From assembly GCF_900078195.1 (NCBI RefSeq), contig NZ_FJVE01000007.1:620001-684000 (forward strand): DNA of 64,000 nt, in the 5' to 3' direction. The position numbers and the translations under genes are program-made. Under the pieces are notes generated by a model that saw only the letters and a program-made list of their open reading frames with translations, did not search any database and was not told where the DNA came from. Shown piece by piece: positions 56,394-64,000 of the stretch (position 1 is the first letter of the stretch; each line of letters starts with the position of its first letter). The stretch is from Clostridium sp. Marseille-P299. GTDB taxonomy: Bacteria > Bacillota > Clostridia > Lachnospirales > Lachnospiraceae.

Positions 56394-57986
56394 ATGAAGA
56401 CATTAATTAAAAATGCTACTATTGTCGATGGAAGTGGAAAACCGGCATACGAAGCTGACTTATTGATAAAAGATGATAAAATTGAAAAAATTGGTCAAAT
56501 TGGTGACACTGATGTAGAAAGAACAATTGATGCAAAGGGACTTGTTGTAGCTCCTGGCTTCATTGATACACATTCACACAGTGATTTGGATGTATTATTA
56601 CGTCCTCACGTTATGCCAAAGGTTATGCAAGGTATTACTACTGAATTTCTTGGACAGGATGGTGTCTCTATGGCACCCCTTCCAAAGAAATATATCTCAG
56701 ATTGGCGTAAAAACATCGCTGGTCTTGATGGCGTAAGCGATGAAATCGATTGGAATTATGAAACAACAGATAATTATCTTAAGATGATCGAAAACGTAGG
56801 CCCTGGTATCAATGAATGTTACTTAGTTCCTCACGGAAATATCCGTATGGAAGCTATGGGACTTGATAACCGTCAGCCAACGGATGAAGAAATCGAAAAG
56901 ATGAAAGAAATTACACGTAGAGAAATGGAAGCTGGTGCATTTGGTTTATCCACAGGATTAATTTATATTCCTTGTGCATATTCTGAAAGCAAAGAAATCA
57001 TTGAAATGTGTAAAGTTGTAGCTGAATACGATGGTGTATTTGTAATTCACCAAAGAAGTGAAGCAGATACAATTGTTGATTCCATGAACGAAGTAATTGA
57101 AATCGGTAGAAAATCTGGTGTTAGAGTACACTGGTCTCACTTTAAAGTTGCTGGAAAGAAAAACTGGGATAAGATTGATACAGTTTTAAAACAGTTAGAA
57201 CAAGCTCGTGAAGAAGGAATCATTGTAAGTTTTGATCAATATCCATATGTTGCAGGAAGCACAATGATGGGTGCTATTTTACCACCTTGGGTACACGATG
57301 GCGGTACAAATAAAGTTATCGAACGTTTAAAAGACCCTGAAATGCGTAAGAAAATGCGTCATGATATGGAAAATGGTATCCATGGTTGGGATAATTTCGT
57401 TGATTTTGCAGGATTTGAAAATATCTTTGTTACAAGCGTTGTAACTGAGAAAAATAAAGATGCTGTAGGATTAAGTATTACAGAGCTTGCAGAACTTCGT
57501 AACTTAGACCCTTACACAGCAGCATTTGATCTTCTTATGGAAGAAGAAAATGCAGTTGGTATGGTAGACTTTTACGGTAAAGAAGATCATGTAAAATTAT
57601 TTATGGCTCGCCCTGAAATGAATGCTTGTACGGATGGTTTATTAGCACCTGGAAAACCACATCCAAGACTTTACGGAAGTTTCCCAAGAATTCTTGGTAA
57701 ATATGTTCGTGAAGAAAAAGTAATGACATTAGAAGAAGCTGTAAAGAAATTGACTTCTAAAGCTGCAGAAGCAATGAACCTTAAAGATAGAGGTTTATTA
57801 AAAGAAGGATATTACGCAGATATCACAATCTTTAACCCTGATACAATCGCAGATAAAGGTACTTTCATAGATCCAATACAATTCCCAGAAGGCATTGAAT
57901 ATGTTATTGTCAACGGAAAAGTTGCGGTTGAACATGGAAAGCATACTGATGTATTAAATGGTAAAGTTATTAGAAATAAAAGATAA
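56394..57986 (+). CDS. D-aminoacylase / N-acyl-D-amino-acid deacylase family protein
   Basis: The 530-residue metal-dependent amidohydrolase opens like other subtype III enzymes: APGFIDTHSHSDLDVL (metal His pair), GITTEFLGQDG with the conserved Gln/Gly, then VFVIHQRSEADTI, VHWSHFKVAGK and DQYPYVAGS, and a C-terminal Asp/His region. It is the last gene of the operon, 16 bases after ygeY. It is not part of the classical E. coli gene set, and it may deacylate a D-configured or carbamoylated intermediate made from urate. Confidence 0.88.
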   Translation: MKTLIKNATIVDGSGKPAYEADLLIKDDKIEKIGQIGDTDVERTIDAKGLVVAPGFIDTHSHSDLDVLLRPHVMPKVMQGITTEFLGQDGVSMAPLPKKYISDWRKNIAGLDGVSDEIDWNYETTDNYLKMIENVGPGINECYLVPHGNIRMEAMGLDNRQPTDEEIEKMKEITRREMEAGAFGLSTGLIYIPCAYSESKEIIEMCKVVAEYDGVFVIHQRSEADTIVDSMNEVIEIGRKSGVRVHWSHFKVAGKKNWDKIDTVLKQLEQAREEGIIVSFDQYPYVAGSTMMGAILPPWVHDGGTNKVIERLKDPEMRKKMRHDMENGIHGWDNFVDFAGFENIFVTSVVTEKNKDAVGLSITELAELRNLDPYTAAFDLLMEEENAVGMVDFYGKEDHVKLFMARPEMNACTDGLLAPGKPHPRLYGSFPRILGKYVREEKVMTLEEAVKKLTSKAAEAMNLKDRGLLKEGYYADITIFNPDTIADKGTFIDPIQFPEGIEYVIVNGKVAVEHGKHTDVLNGKVIRNKR

Positions 57987-57998
57987 TATAATCTTAAA

Positions 57999-58039
57999 AA
58001 ATAAGTCTCTCGTTTTTTAAACGAGGGACTTATTTTTTT
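57999..58039 (+). terminator. Terminator of the purine operon
   Basis: A 17-bp stem with one G-U pair (57999-58015 with 58019-58035) and seven T. It fits the end of a long transcription unit. Confidence 0.92.
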
Positions 58040-58114
58040 GGCCCTATGTCAAAGTTTTGGATCTACGTCAAGGTTTGGGGTATGAGTACTCTGAAGTGTA
58101 TTCTTTTTAAAAAC

Positions 58115-58522
58115 TTATTCAATTGGGATATACCCAATAACATCATTATTTTTGCTATTACATATCAATATACAAAAGTTATGTCCCGAGGTGTCTCCAA
58201 TAGTAAATTTCCAGTGTTTATCCTCTGAATTTGCAAAATAATCTTTTACTCCTTCTACAACGATAAATACACTTTCTTTTTCTTCCTCTTTAAGAGTTAA
58301 TACACTTACTGTCTCCAAATCAATTTCACTATTTGGAAAATTGTTTTCAATATAGTTGATGCAATTTGCATAGGAGTTCCAATATTTTTCCTCAAGACCT
58401 GATGCTTCATACATTGTTGAATACATATCACCAGTGCTTTTTTCTTTGGTAGTGTTATTTCCACAGGCTACAGTAGAAATAAGTATAACAAATGATAAAA
58501 TAAATAAAATTGATTTGTGCAT
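58115..58522 (-). CDS. Small lipoprotein of unknown function
   Basis: The 135-residue protein has a lipoprotein signal (MHKSILFILSFVILISTVAC, lipid Cys at 20), then a polar, Asn/Ser/Glu-rich exposed part with no recognised domain. AAAGGAGG lies just before the ATG on the minus strand. It is divergent from the YtrA-type regulator operon. Confidence 0.75.
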   Translation of the reverse strand: MHKSILFILSFVILISTVACGNNTTKEKSTGDMYSTMYEASGLEEKYWNSYANCINYIENNFPNSEIDLETVSVLTLKEEEKESVFIVVEGVKDYFANSEDKHWKFTIGDTSGHNFCILICNSKNNDVIGYIPIE

Positions 58523-58617
58523 CTGTATCCCTCCTTTTATATTATTAGTTTATTATATCAAGATAAATACTTCCATACATAAATTCATTAATCTATAGAA
58601 AAAATTAGAAAAATATA

Positions 58618-58646
58618 TTGACATACACTATTTCTTAGTGTACTAT
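58618..58646 (+). promoter_or_regulatory. Promoter of the YtrA-type operon
   Basis: TTGACA (58618-58623), 17 bases, TACTAT (58641-58646). It is overlapped by the inverted repeat at 58627-58670. Confidence 0.8.
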
Positions 58647-58670
58647 ATAACTAGTTCACTAAGAAATAGT
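58627..58670. promoter_or_regulatory. Inverted repeat covering the YtrA-type promoter, likely operator
   Basis: ACTATTTCTTAGTG (58627-58640) and CACTAAGAAATAGT (58657-58670) are perfect 14-bp arms, 16 bases apart, so their centres are 30 bp apart (about three helical turns). The left arm fills the spacer and the right arm the transcription start. This suits repression by a dimeric or tetrameric GntR protein. Confidence 0.75.
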
Positions 58671-58675
58671 TGCAT

Positions 58676-58711
58676 GAAAGCAAAAGCAAAAGTAAAAGTA
58701 AAAGTAAAAGT
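58676..58711 (+). repeat. AAAAGT/AAAAGC hexanucleotide repeat in the leader
   Basis: About five copies of AAAGYA between the operator and the RBS AAGGAGAG. The copy number can change the leader length but no reading frame. Confidence 0.7.
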
Positions 58712-58730
58712 CTTTAGGAAGGAGAGATTT

Positions 58731-59087
58731 ATGGAGTTTAATAATAATATGCCAATATACGTACAGGTAATTCAAGATATTAAAAAGCAGATTGTAAATG
58801 GAACCTTAGAACTTGGTAGTAAACTACCATCTGCAAGAGATTTGGCAATTATATATCAAATCAATCCTAACACTGCGAATCGAATTTATAAAGAACTTGA
58901 AATTGAAGAAATCTGTACTACAAAACGAGGCCTAGGAACGTATGTAACAGAGGATAGCAATAAGATTGTGTTACTAAAAGAAGAGATGGCGCAATCATTA
59001 TTAGAAACTTTTATCACAGGTATGAAGGATTTATGCTATACCAAGGAAGAAGTAATTCGGGTGTTAAACGATAAATATGATATTTAA
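58731..59087 (+). CDS. GntR-family (YtrA subfamily) transcriptional regulator
   Basis: I chose the ATG at 58731 (MEFNNNMPIYVQVIQDIK) after GGAAGGAGAG; the longer frame upstream is the repeat-containing leader. The 118-residue protein has the short YtrA form: winged HTH with SKLPSARDLAIIYQINPNTANRIYKELE (ends SKLPS…KELE) and a small C-terminal helical tail. YtrA repressors control their own operon of ABC transporters, as found here, through the palindrome over the promoter. Confidence 0.9.
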   Translation: MEFNNNMPIYVQVIQDIKKQIVNGTLELGSKLPSARDLAIIYQINPNTANRIYKELEIEEICTTKRGLGTYVTEDSNKIVLLKEEMAQSLLETFITGMKDLCYTKEEVIRVLNDKYDI

Positions 59088-59098
59088 GGAGAGAGCGT

Positions 59099-59785
59099 AT
59101 GTTAGAAAGTAGAAAAGTTGTAAAACGTTATATGAGTAAGACTGCCGTGAATGATGTTAGCTTTGATGTGGAAGCAGGCAAGATTTATGCTTTGTTAGGA
59201 CCAAATGGAAGCGGAAAGACAACATGGATGAAGATGGTTGCTGGCTTAATAAAACCAACAAGTGGAGAAATCTTATTTAAAGGAAATCCAATTGGAATCG
59301 AATCTAAGAAAAAGATAGCTTATATGTCAACGGAACCATTCTTTTATAATTATATGACAATTAAAGATGTAGGAAAGTATTATCAAGATTTCTTTGAAGA
59401 TTTTAGCATGCGACGTTATGAGGAATTATTGTCTCGTATGGAACTTAATATGAGTGATAAGGCAAAGAATTTATCCTCTGGTATGGCAGCGAAACTAAAG
59501 ATTGCTGCTACATTAGCAAGAAAAGCAGAACTTTATCTTCTGGATGAACCACTAAATGGTATTGATATTATTGCTAGAGAACATATCATTAATACAATTT
59601 TAGAATCAGCAGAGGAGAATACCTCAATCGTAATATCAAGTCATTTAGTTGATGAGCTTGAAAAGATTATAGATAACGCTGTTTTCATTAAGAATGGTAA
59701 TCTTGTATTAGAAGGTGAAGCTGAGAGTATTCGAATGGAACGTGGAAAATCTATTGTTGAGTTGTATAAAGAAATTTATGCCTAG
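59099..59785 (+). CDS. ABC transporter ATPase (YtrB-like)
   Basis: The 228-residue ATPase has Walker A LGPNGSGKTT, signature LSSGMAAKLKIAAT, Walker B ELYLLDEPLNGID and the switch-His region SSHLVDELEK. It starts 11 bases after the regulator gene and works with the next gene's membrane protein. The spacer downstream has a small 7-bp hairpin (GTCGGTT with GGCCGAC). Confidence 0.9.
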   Translation: MLESRKVVKRYMSKTAVNDVSFDVEAGKIYALLGPNGSGKTTWMKMVAGLIKPTSGEILFKGNPIGIESKKKIAYMSTEPFFYNYMTIKDVGKYYQDFFEDFSMRRYEELLSRMELNMSDKAKNLSSGMAAKLKIAATLARKAELYLLDEPLNGIDIIAREHIINTILESAEENTSIVISSHLVDELEKIIDNAVFIKNGNLVLEGEAESIRMERGKSIVELYKEIYA

Positions 59786-59838
59786 ATGGGGAGGAGTCGG
59801 TTGCAAAAAATATTTCGGCCGACAGTAAGGAGGATTAT

Positions 59839-60582
59839 ATGTTTAAATTAATGAAGTATGAAATAAAAAAACAGATGCTTTCAAAAATCATTATTCTTAT
59901 TACGTTAGGAATCTTAGAATGTGGATTTGCATACGGAGTCATAGCGGATAGTGAAAAGACAATAGCAACTTTTGTTGGTTTATTCGTATTTGTAGCTATC
60001 GCGGCAACTGTGTTTGTTTCCTTTGAAAGTATTTTAACATTTTCAAATGATCTTAAAACGAAACAAAGTTATATGTTGTTTTTAACACCAAATTCAACGT
60101 ATTCAATCGTTGGAGCTAAGATTCTTTCAGCGATAACTCAGATTTTATTAACTGGAGTGGCATTTGCTGCAATCATAATCGGAAATATTATCTTTTTAAC
60201 GGTACGATATGATGAACTGGGAAATTTAATGAAAACGGTGAATGAATTAATCAATCAAATACTAGGTGCCAACATAGACTTAGGATATATTATAGCAGTT
60301 CTTATATTCTTAGCTCTTAATTGGTTAAGCGTTGTAATCATTGCAATGTTATCTATTACTTTAAGTGCAACATTTTTAGCAAACAATAAATTTAAAGGAT
60401 TTGTTAGCGTTGCGATTTTCTTTGGATTGAATTTTATTTTATCTAAGATATATGGATTATTAATACCAACCATTACATTTACAACCAATGATTTTATTGT
60501 AACGGATATAGCAATATTAGTAGTGATTGTCATTTCATACTTAGCCACTTCATTTATGCTTGATAAAAAGGTAAGTGTATAA
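59839..60582 (+). CDS. ABC-2-type permease of the YtrA operon
   Basis: The 247-residue protein has six hydrophobic helices. No family signature is strong, but the layout (short soluble loop with FESILTFSNDLKTKQSYMLF after helix 2) and the ATPase next door fit an ABC-2 permease. AAGGAGG precedes the ATG. The substrate is unknown; cell-envelope stress or peptide export would be typical. Confidence 0.8.
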   Translation: MFKLMKYEIKKQMLSKIIILITLGILECGFAYGVIADSEKTIATFVGLFVFVAIAATVFVSFESILTFSNDLKTKQSYMLFLTPNSTYSIVGAKILSAITQILLTGVAFAAIIIGNIIFLTVRYDELGNLMKTVNELINQILGANIDLGYIIAVLIFLALNWLSVVIIAMLSITLSATFLANNKFKGFVSVAIFFGLNFILSKIYGLLIPTITFTTNDFIVTDIAILVVIVISYLATSFMLDKKVSV

Positions 60583-60597
60583 GGTTGATATATATAA

Positions 60598-60645
60598 AAA
60601 TAGCGAATGTCATACGTTTACATACATGACATTCGCTATTTATTG
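60598..60645. terminator. Bidirectional terminator after the YtrA-type operon
   Basis: A perfect 16-bp stem (60598-60613 with 60626-60641), with an A-run before and T-rich sequence after. It stands between convergent genes. Confidence 0.8.
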
Positions 60646-60690
60646 TAATATAGAATGTTATCGTTTATATCTAATTTTTAGAACCTTATA

Positions 60691-61086
60691 TTAAGCACGG
60701 TGTACCATAGGCGTAAAATCTTCACTATCGGCACAAAAGAAACCATCACAATGACTTAAAATAGCTTGCATAATTTTTTTGACTGTATCATATTGCTCTG
60801 GAGGAAAAGTAACCATAAAAAGTGTTTGAATTTGATTATTCTTTAAAAAGGCATCGCCTTCCTTATCTTTAAAGTATGGTTTTAATGGTTCGAAATCGAT
60901 ACTTTCTTTTTCTGTTAATTCTATTTCTAGAATATTAGCAGCTTCCCAAATTTCCATTGTATAGTTGTCTTTTAAAATATCATAAATAGTTCTAACATTA
61001 ATTTCTTCTGGGCTCATAAAAAACCAGTCACCAGTGATTAAATTATTCTTCTGACTTTTAGAAGGGGTATTTTTTTTATTAAACAT
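60691..61086 (-). CDS. Hypothetical cytoplasmic protein, 131 residues
   Basis: No family recognised. The protein has a basic Ser/Lys-rich start and no signal or membrane segment. A compact acidic alpha/beta domain follows (VRTIYDILKDNYTMEIWEAA, PLKPYFKDKEGDAFLKNN, VTFPPEQYDTVKKIMQAIL). It ends MVHRA. The long gap to the next gene has no partner. Confidence 0.6.
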   Translation of the reverse strand: MFNKKNTPSKSQKNNLITGDWFFMSPEEINVRTIYDILKDNYTMEIWEAANILEIELTEKESIDFEPLKPYFKDKEGDAFLKNNQIQTLFMVTFPPEQYDTVKKIMQAILSHCDGFFCADSEDFTPMVHRA

Positions 61087-61566
61087 AGTTGCACCTGTAT
61101 CTTTCCATATTTTACGTGAGATATTTATTCTTGCTATAAGTTTGCTTCGTTCGGTCGATACCTATGTAAACGAATTACTGATAAAAACACTATTATGTAC
61201 CGATTTTATTTTATGCGGAATTTAAAAATAATTATAGCATGATATATATAAATTTTCTATGCCATTTCTGAATTTATGGTAACAAATTAGATAGAATTAT
61301 GATTGTTCGTCTAGTCCCAAAGAAGTATAAAAGTGTGTTGCATGTTGTGCTGAATGTTATCCTTAATTTTGGATTGTAATGTTTAGCACACTTTTTATCT
61401 TCGAAGTCTTATTGCGAAAAGCAAGAAATGGCACAAAATTTATCTTCTTATGGCACGATGTTTTAGCGTATTTCGAATATAATCAGTTATAGTAATAGTT
61501 ATATTAGAAAAAGTAATAATTGTGCTTTTGTAAGCACTTACTTGTAATTCCGGGCATTTCATTAAT
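61087..61566 (+). other. 480-base gap; one orphan terminator-like hairpin, no gene recognised
   Basis: AT-rich DNA with no credible ORF. The hairpin at 61347-61397 is the only clear structure, so a small RNA could end there. Confidence 0.4.
61347..61397 (+). terminator. Orphan terminator-like hairpin
   Basis: GTGCTGAATGTTAT pairs, with several G-U pairs, with GTAATGTTTAGCAC; CTTTTTAT follows. There is no plus-strand gene immediately upstream. Confidence 0.45.
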
Positions 61567-61611
61567 ATGATAACCCATAAAACTAATACACCATGTGAAA
61601 GGAAGATAATT

Positions 61612-63156
61612 ATGAGTCAACAAAGAGAGTATCACAATCCTGTGCAAAGAGGATTTTTCCCTGATCCATCGGTAATTCGTGTAGGTGACGATTACTATAT
61701 GGTTAATTCATCTTTTCAGTATTTCCCAGCAATACCAATTTCTCATTCAAAAGATATGGTAAATTGGCATGTGATTGGGCATGCAGTAACGAATCCAGAA
61801 TATCTGCCAATCGAAGACATTAAGGATTCCCATGGTATTTGGGCTCCAGATATCTCTTATCATAATGGAACATTTTATATTTTTGCTACCTTGCGTTTAA
61901 ATGGGGATGGAACTAGAGATAACAATGTATTAAGACGTCAGCTTATGGTTACTTCAAAAACACCAGAAGGACCTTATTCTGCGCCAACCTGGTTAGAGGC
62001 CGACTGTATAGATCCGTCTCATTTTATTGATGATGATGGAAAACATTATATGGTGATCGCAAGAGCAGCAACGGTATACCCACTTAGTGATGATTGCAAA
62101 ACAATTATAGGCGAGCCAAAAGTAGCTTGGCCAGGTACTGGTGAACGATGTCCTGAAGGACCACATATTATGAAAAAAGATGGTTGGTATTATGCAATCG
62201 TGGCAGAAGGTGGAACTGGATATGGTCATGGTATAAATGTTGCAAGATCAAGAAATCTTTTTGGACCTTATGAAGAATGCCCATACAATCCAGTGATTCG
62301 TCAAAAAGATCCGAATGCGCCAATTCAAAGAGCAGGGCATGGTAAGTTGGTACAAACACAAAATGGTGATTGGTGGATGTATTATTTACTAGGCAGACCA
62401 AATTGCGGCAACTATACAACCATTGGTAGAGAATCTGGATTAGACCCAGTAACATGGACAGAGGATGGCTGGTTTATTGTAAATGAAGGAAAAGGACCAA
62501 GTACAGTTCAGGTGGCACCGAACCTTCCGGAATGTAAATTTGAGAGAAATTTATTTGATGATTTTAATGAAGAGGAATTAAATCTTGAGTGGGAATTTGT
62601 TCGTTTACCGGATAATGGTTCATGGTCATTAACTGAACGTCCGGGGCATTTTAGAATATGGACTCGAGATGGACAGTTAAATGAAATTAGAGCAAAAAAT
62701 ACCTTACTAAGAAGAGAACAAGAATTAAGTTATACAGCTGAGACAAAGGTAGAATTTAATCCTTCTAGAAATGGAGAGCAAGCTGGTTTAACTTGCTATT
62801 ATAGTACAGCTACTTATGCAAGATTTAGTCTTTGCTATGAAGAGGGTAGAAAGTTACAACTAGTGATTAACCGTAATCATGGGGAAGAATTAATTGCAGA
62901 AGTAAATGAGGTAAAAGAAGGCCCTGTATATTTAAGAGTTAAAGTAGAAAAACTTACGAGAACATTTTATTATAGCTATGACGGAAACACTTGGGAAGTG
63001 GCTGGTGTCTTAGAGAATTGCATTTATTTATGTGATGAGGGCGTTCCAGATGATCCTAAGAGACATACAGGTACATTGGTCGGAATTTATGCCAACAATG
63101 GCGGTTGTGGTAGCAGAATAGCAGCGGATTTTGATTATTTTAAATATGAAGACTAA
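61612..63156 (+). CDS. GH43 glycosidase (beta-xylosidase/arabinofuranosidase-like)
   Basis: I chose the ATG at 61612 (MSQQREYHNPVQRG), because GAAAGGAAG lies just upstream. The 514-residue protein has the five-bladed propeller of GH43: base Asp in FFPDPSVIR (D18), pKa-modulating Asp in GIWAPDISY (D80), and general acid Glu in CPEGPHI (E182). A C-terminal beta-sandwich of about 180 residues follows (from NLFDDFNEEELN), as in beta-xylosidase-type members. There is no signal peptide, so it acts on imported oligosaccharides such as xylo- or arabino-oligomers. It is monocistronic. Confidence 0.9.
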   Translation: MSQQREYHNPVQRGFFPDPSVIRVGDDYYMVNSSFQYFPAIPISHSKDMVNWHVIGHAVTNPEYLPIEDIKDSHGIWAPDISYHNGTFYIFATLRLNGDGTRDNNVLRRQLMVTSKTPEGPYSAPTWLEADCIDPSHFIDDDGKHYMVIARAATVYPLSDDCKTIIGEPKVAWPGTGERCPEGPHIMKKDGWYYAIVAEGGTGYGHGINVARSRNLFGPYEECPYNPVIRQKDPNAPIQRAGHGKLVQTQNGDWWMYYLLGRPNCGNYTTIGRESGLDPVTWTEDGWFIVNEGKGPSTVQVAPNLPECKFERNLFDDFNEEELNLEWEFVRLPDNGSWSLTERPGHFRIWTRDGQLNEIRAKNTLLRREQELSYTAETKVEFNPSRNGEQAGLTCYYSTATYARFSLCYEEGRKLQLVINRNHGEELIAEVNEVKEGPVYLRVKVEKLTRTFYYSYDGNTWEVAGVLENCIYLCDEGVPDDPKRHTGTLVGIYANNGGCGSRIAADFDYFKYED

Positions 63157-63213
63157 ATAAGTAGTATAAAACAGATTGCGTATATTTACTTTTCCAATAG
63201 AAAAGATTTTTAG

Positions 63214-63256
63214 AGGACATTTTTTAGTGATGTAATCATTGAAAAGTGTCCTTTTT
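63214..63256 (+). terminator. Terminator after the GH43 gene
   Basis: An 18-bp stem with three G-U pairs (63214-63231 with 63235-63252), a 3-base loop and five T. Confidence 0.85.
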
Positions 63257-63380
63257 GCGTGTGCTACAATTTTCAATAATTACACATTACATAGTAAATT
63301 CTGTTATAAAATGGTTTTACACATTGTAAACTTTTCTAATTCATAGTAGAATAAATGAAATTAGTTTATTTCGTAAGAAA

Positions 63381-63508
63381 GAAATTGTACATGATAGAAA
63401 TTGTACATGAAAGAAATTGTACATATAAGAAATTGTTCATGTATGAAAATATGCATGAATGAAATTATTTATGAGTGAAATTGTTTCTGAATGAATTATC
63501 TATGAATG
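63381..63508 (+). repeat. Eight tandem 16-bp repeats upstream of the DUF1015 gene
   Basis: Units of exactly 16 bases start at 63381, 63397, 63413, 63429, 63445, 63461, 63477 and 63493, consensus GAAATTGTACATGAAT. The first three are almost identical and the last ones diverge. The array ends 33 bases before the RBS AGGAGG. Confidence 0.9.
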
Positions 63509-63553
63509 ACAAGAAGATTATGAAACTTTTTAATGCGTACAGGAGGAAAAGAT

Positions 63554-64000
63554 ATGGCAGATGTAAAACCATTTTATTGTATTCGACCAAATAAAGAAGT
63601 AGCAAAACGTGTAGCAGCGCTTCCTTATGATGTTTATAGCCGTAAAGAAGCAAAAGAAGAAGCGAAAAAAGATGCTCTTTCCTTTTTGAATATTGACCGC
63701 CCTGAAACTCAATTTGAAGATAATATAGATATGTATGATGAAAGGGTGTATAAAAAAGCAAAAGAATTATTGGATGGACGCATAAGCGATGGTACCTATA
63801 TCAAAGAGAACAAGGAATGTTATTATATATATGAACTGATTATGAATGGTCGTTCTCAAACCGGAATCGTTGCTTGTGCTTCTATTGATGATTATCAAAA
63901 TAATGTAATTATGAAACATGAGAATACAAGAGAAGAAAAAGAAATAGACCGAATTCGTCATGTAGATACCTGTAATGCACAAACAGGACCCATTTTTTTA
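63554..64000 (+). CDS. DUF1015-family protein (3' end outside the window)
   Basis: The ATG at 63554 follows AGGAGG. The 149 visible residues include MADVKPFYCIRPNKEVAKRV, LPYDVYSRKEA, FLNIDRPE, and VIMKHENTREEKEIDRI. These are the conserved N-terminal features of DUF1015. The family is cytoplasmic with unknown biochemistry and often lies beside serine or hydroxyacid dehydrogenase genes. The frame is open to the last base. Confidence 0.85.
   Translation, partial: MADVKPFYCIRPNKEVAKRVAALPYDVYSRKEAKEEAKKDALSFLNIDRPETQFEDNIDMYDERVYKKAKELLDGRISDGTYIKENKECYYIYELIMNGRSQTGIVACASIDDYQNNVIMKHENTREEKEIDRIRHVDTCNAQTGPIFL

Noticed and set aside
63381..63508. CRISPR array
   Set aside because: Units are contiguous 16-bp tandem repeats with no unique spacers, and no cas gene is nearby. 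The same holds for 34185-34291.

Overview
The window is about 64 kb of AT-rich chromosomal DNA from a Gram-positive anaerobe. Gene content and protein style point to the Lachnospiraceae, close to Lachnoclostridium (Clostridium) phytofermentans; this is an inference from content, not from a database match. There is no rRNA, tRNA, phage, insertion sequence or CRISPR array. Both ends cut genes (an export adaptor at the left, a DUF1015 protein at the right).

Layout. 0-2 kb: end of an ABC export system (adaptor and MacB/FtsX-like permease). 2-10 kb: dihydrofolate reductase, then a very large secreted M60 (mucinase-type) peptidase with a dockerin-like module, and a secreted protein with a cohesin-like domain and bacterial Ig repeats. 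10-19 kb: housekeeping and single genes (histidine phosphatase, Cof phosphatase, MATE and MFS transporters, a short 5'-nucleotidase, cyclophilin, anion permease, APH-type kinase, DUF1801). 19-29 kb: a hexuronate regulon: a GntR/FCD repressor, a zinc dehydrogenase, mannonate dehydratase and fructuronate reductase, then a Liv-type five-gene ABC importer. Six copies of the palindrome TRATATATYA lie at the promoters of all three units. 29-32 kb: an envelope-stress type module (PadR, DUF1700, DUF4097, PspC). 32-38 kb: ArgS, a DUF815 ATPase, an SH3b membrane protein with a UvrD/PcrA-like Tudor tail, and a HAD phosphatase. 38-42 kb: a VTC/DUF4956/CotH surface cluster in which the VTC gene has an in-frame stop.

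42-58 kb is the most notable part: a compact anaerobic purine (urate/xanthine) catabolic cluster with a YheO-like regulator, RidA, a MocA-type protein fused to a P-loop domain, SsnA, a short YgfK, a hydantoinase, a FAD-less XdhD-type molybdenum hydroxylase, an NCS2 purine permease, diaminopropionate ammonia-lyase (YgeX), YgeY peptidase and a D-aminoacylase. The likely flow is purine import, Mo-dependent redox chemistry at the ring fed by YgfK iron-sulfur clusters, ring opening by amidohydrolases, and final cleavage of 2,3-diaminopropionate to pyruvate and ammonia, with RidA clearing 2-aminoacrylate. YgfK lacks the flavin/NAD(P)H module of the enterobacterial protein, and no FAD subunit is present, so the electron donor must differ.

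58-64 kb: a small lipoprotein, a YtrA-type GntR repressor with an ABC transporter under a promoter overlapped by a large inverted repeat, an unknown gene, a GH43 glycosidase, and a DUF1015 gene preceded by eight 16-bp tandem repeats.

Intrinsic terminators separate most units clearly. Several operons also hold strong hairpins without a U-tract between genes, which probably tune the output of individual genes.
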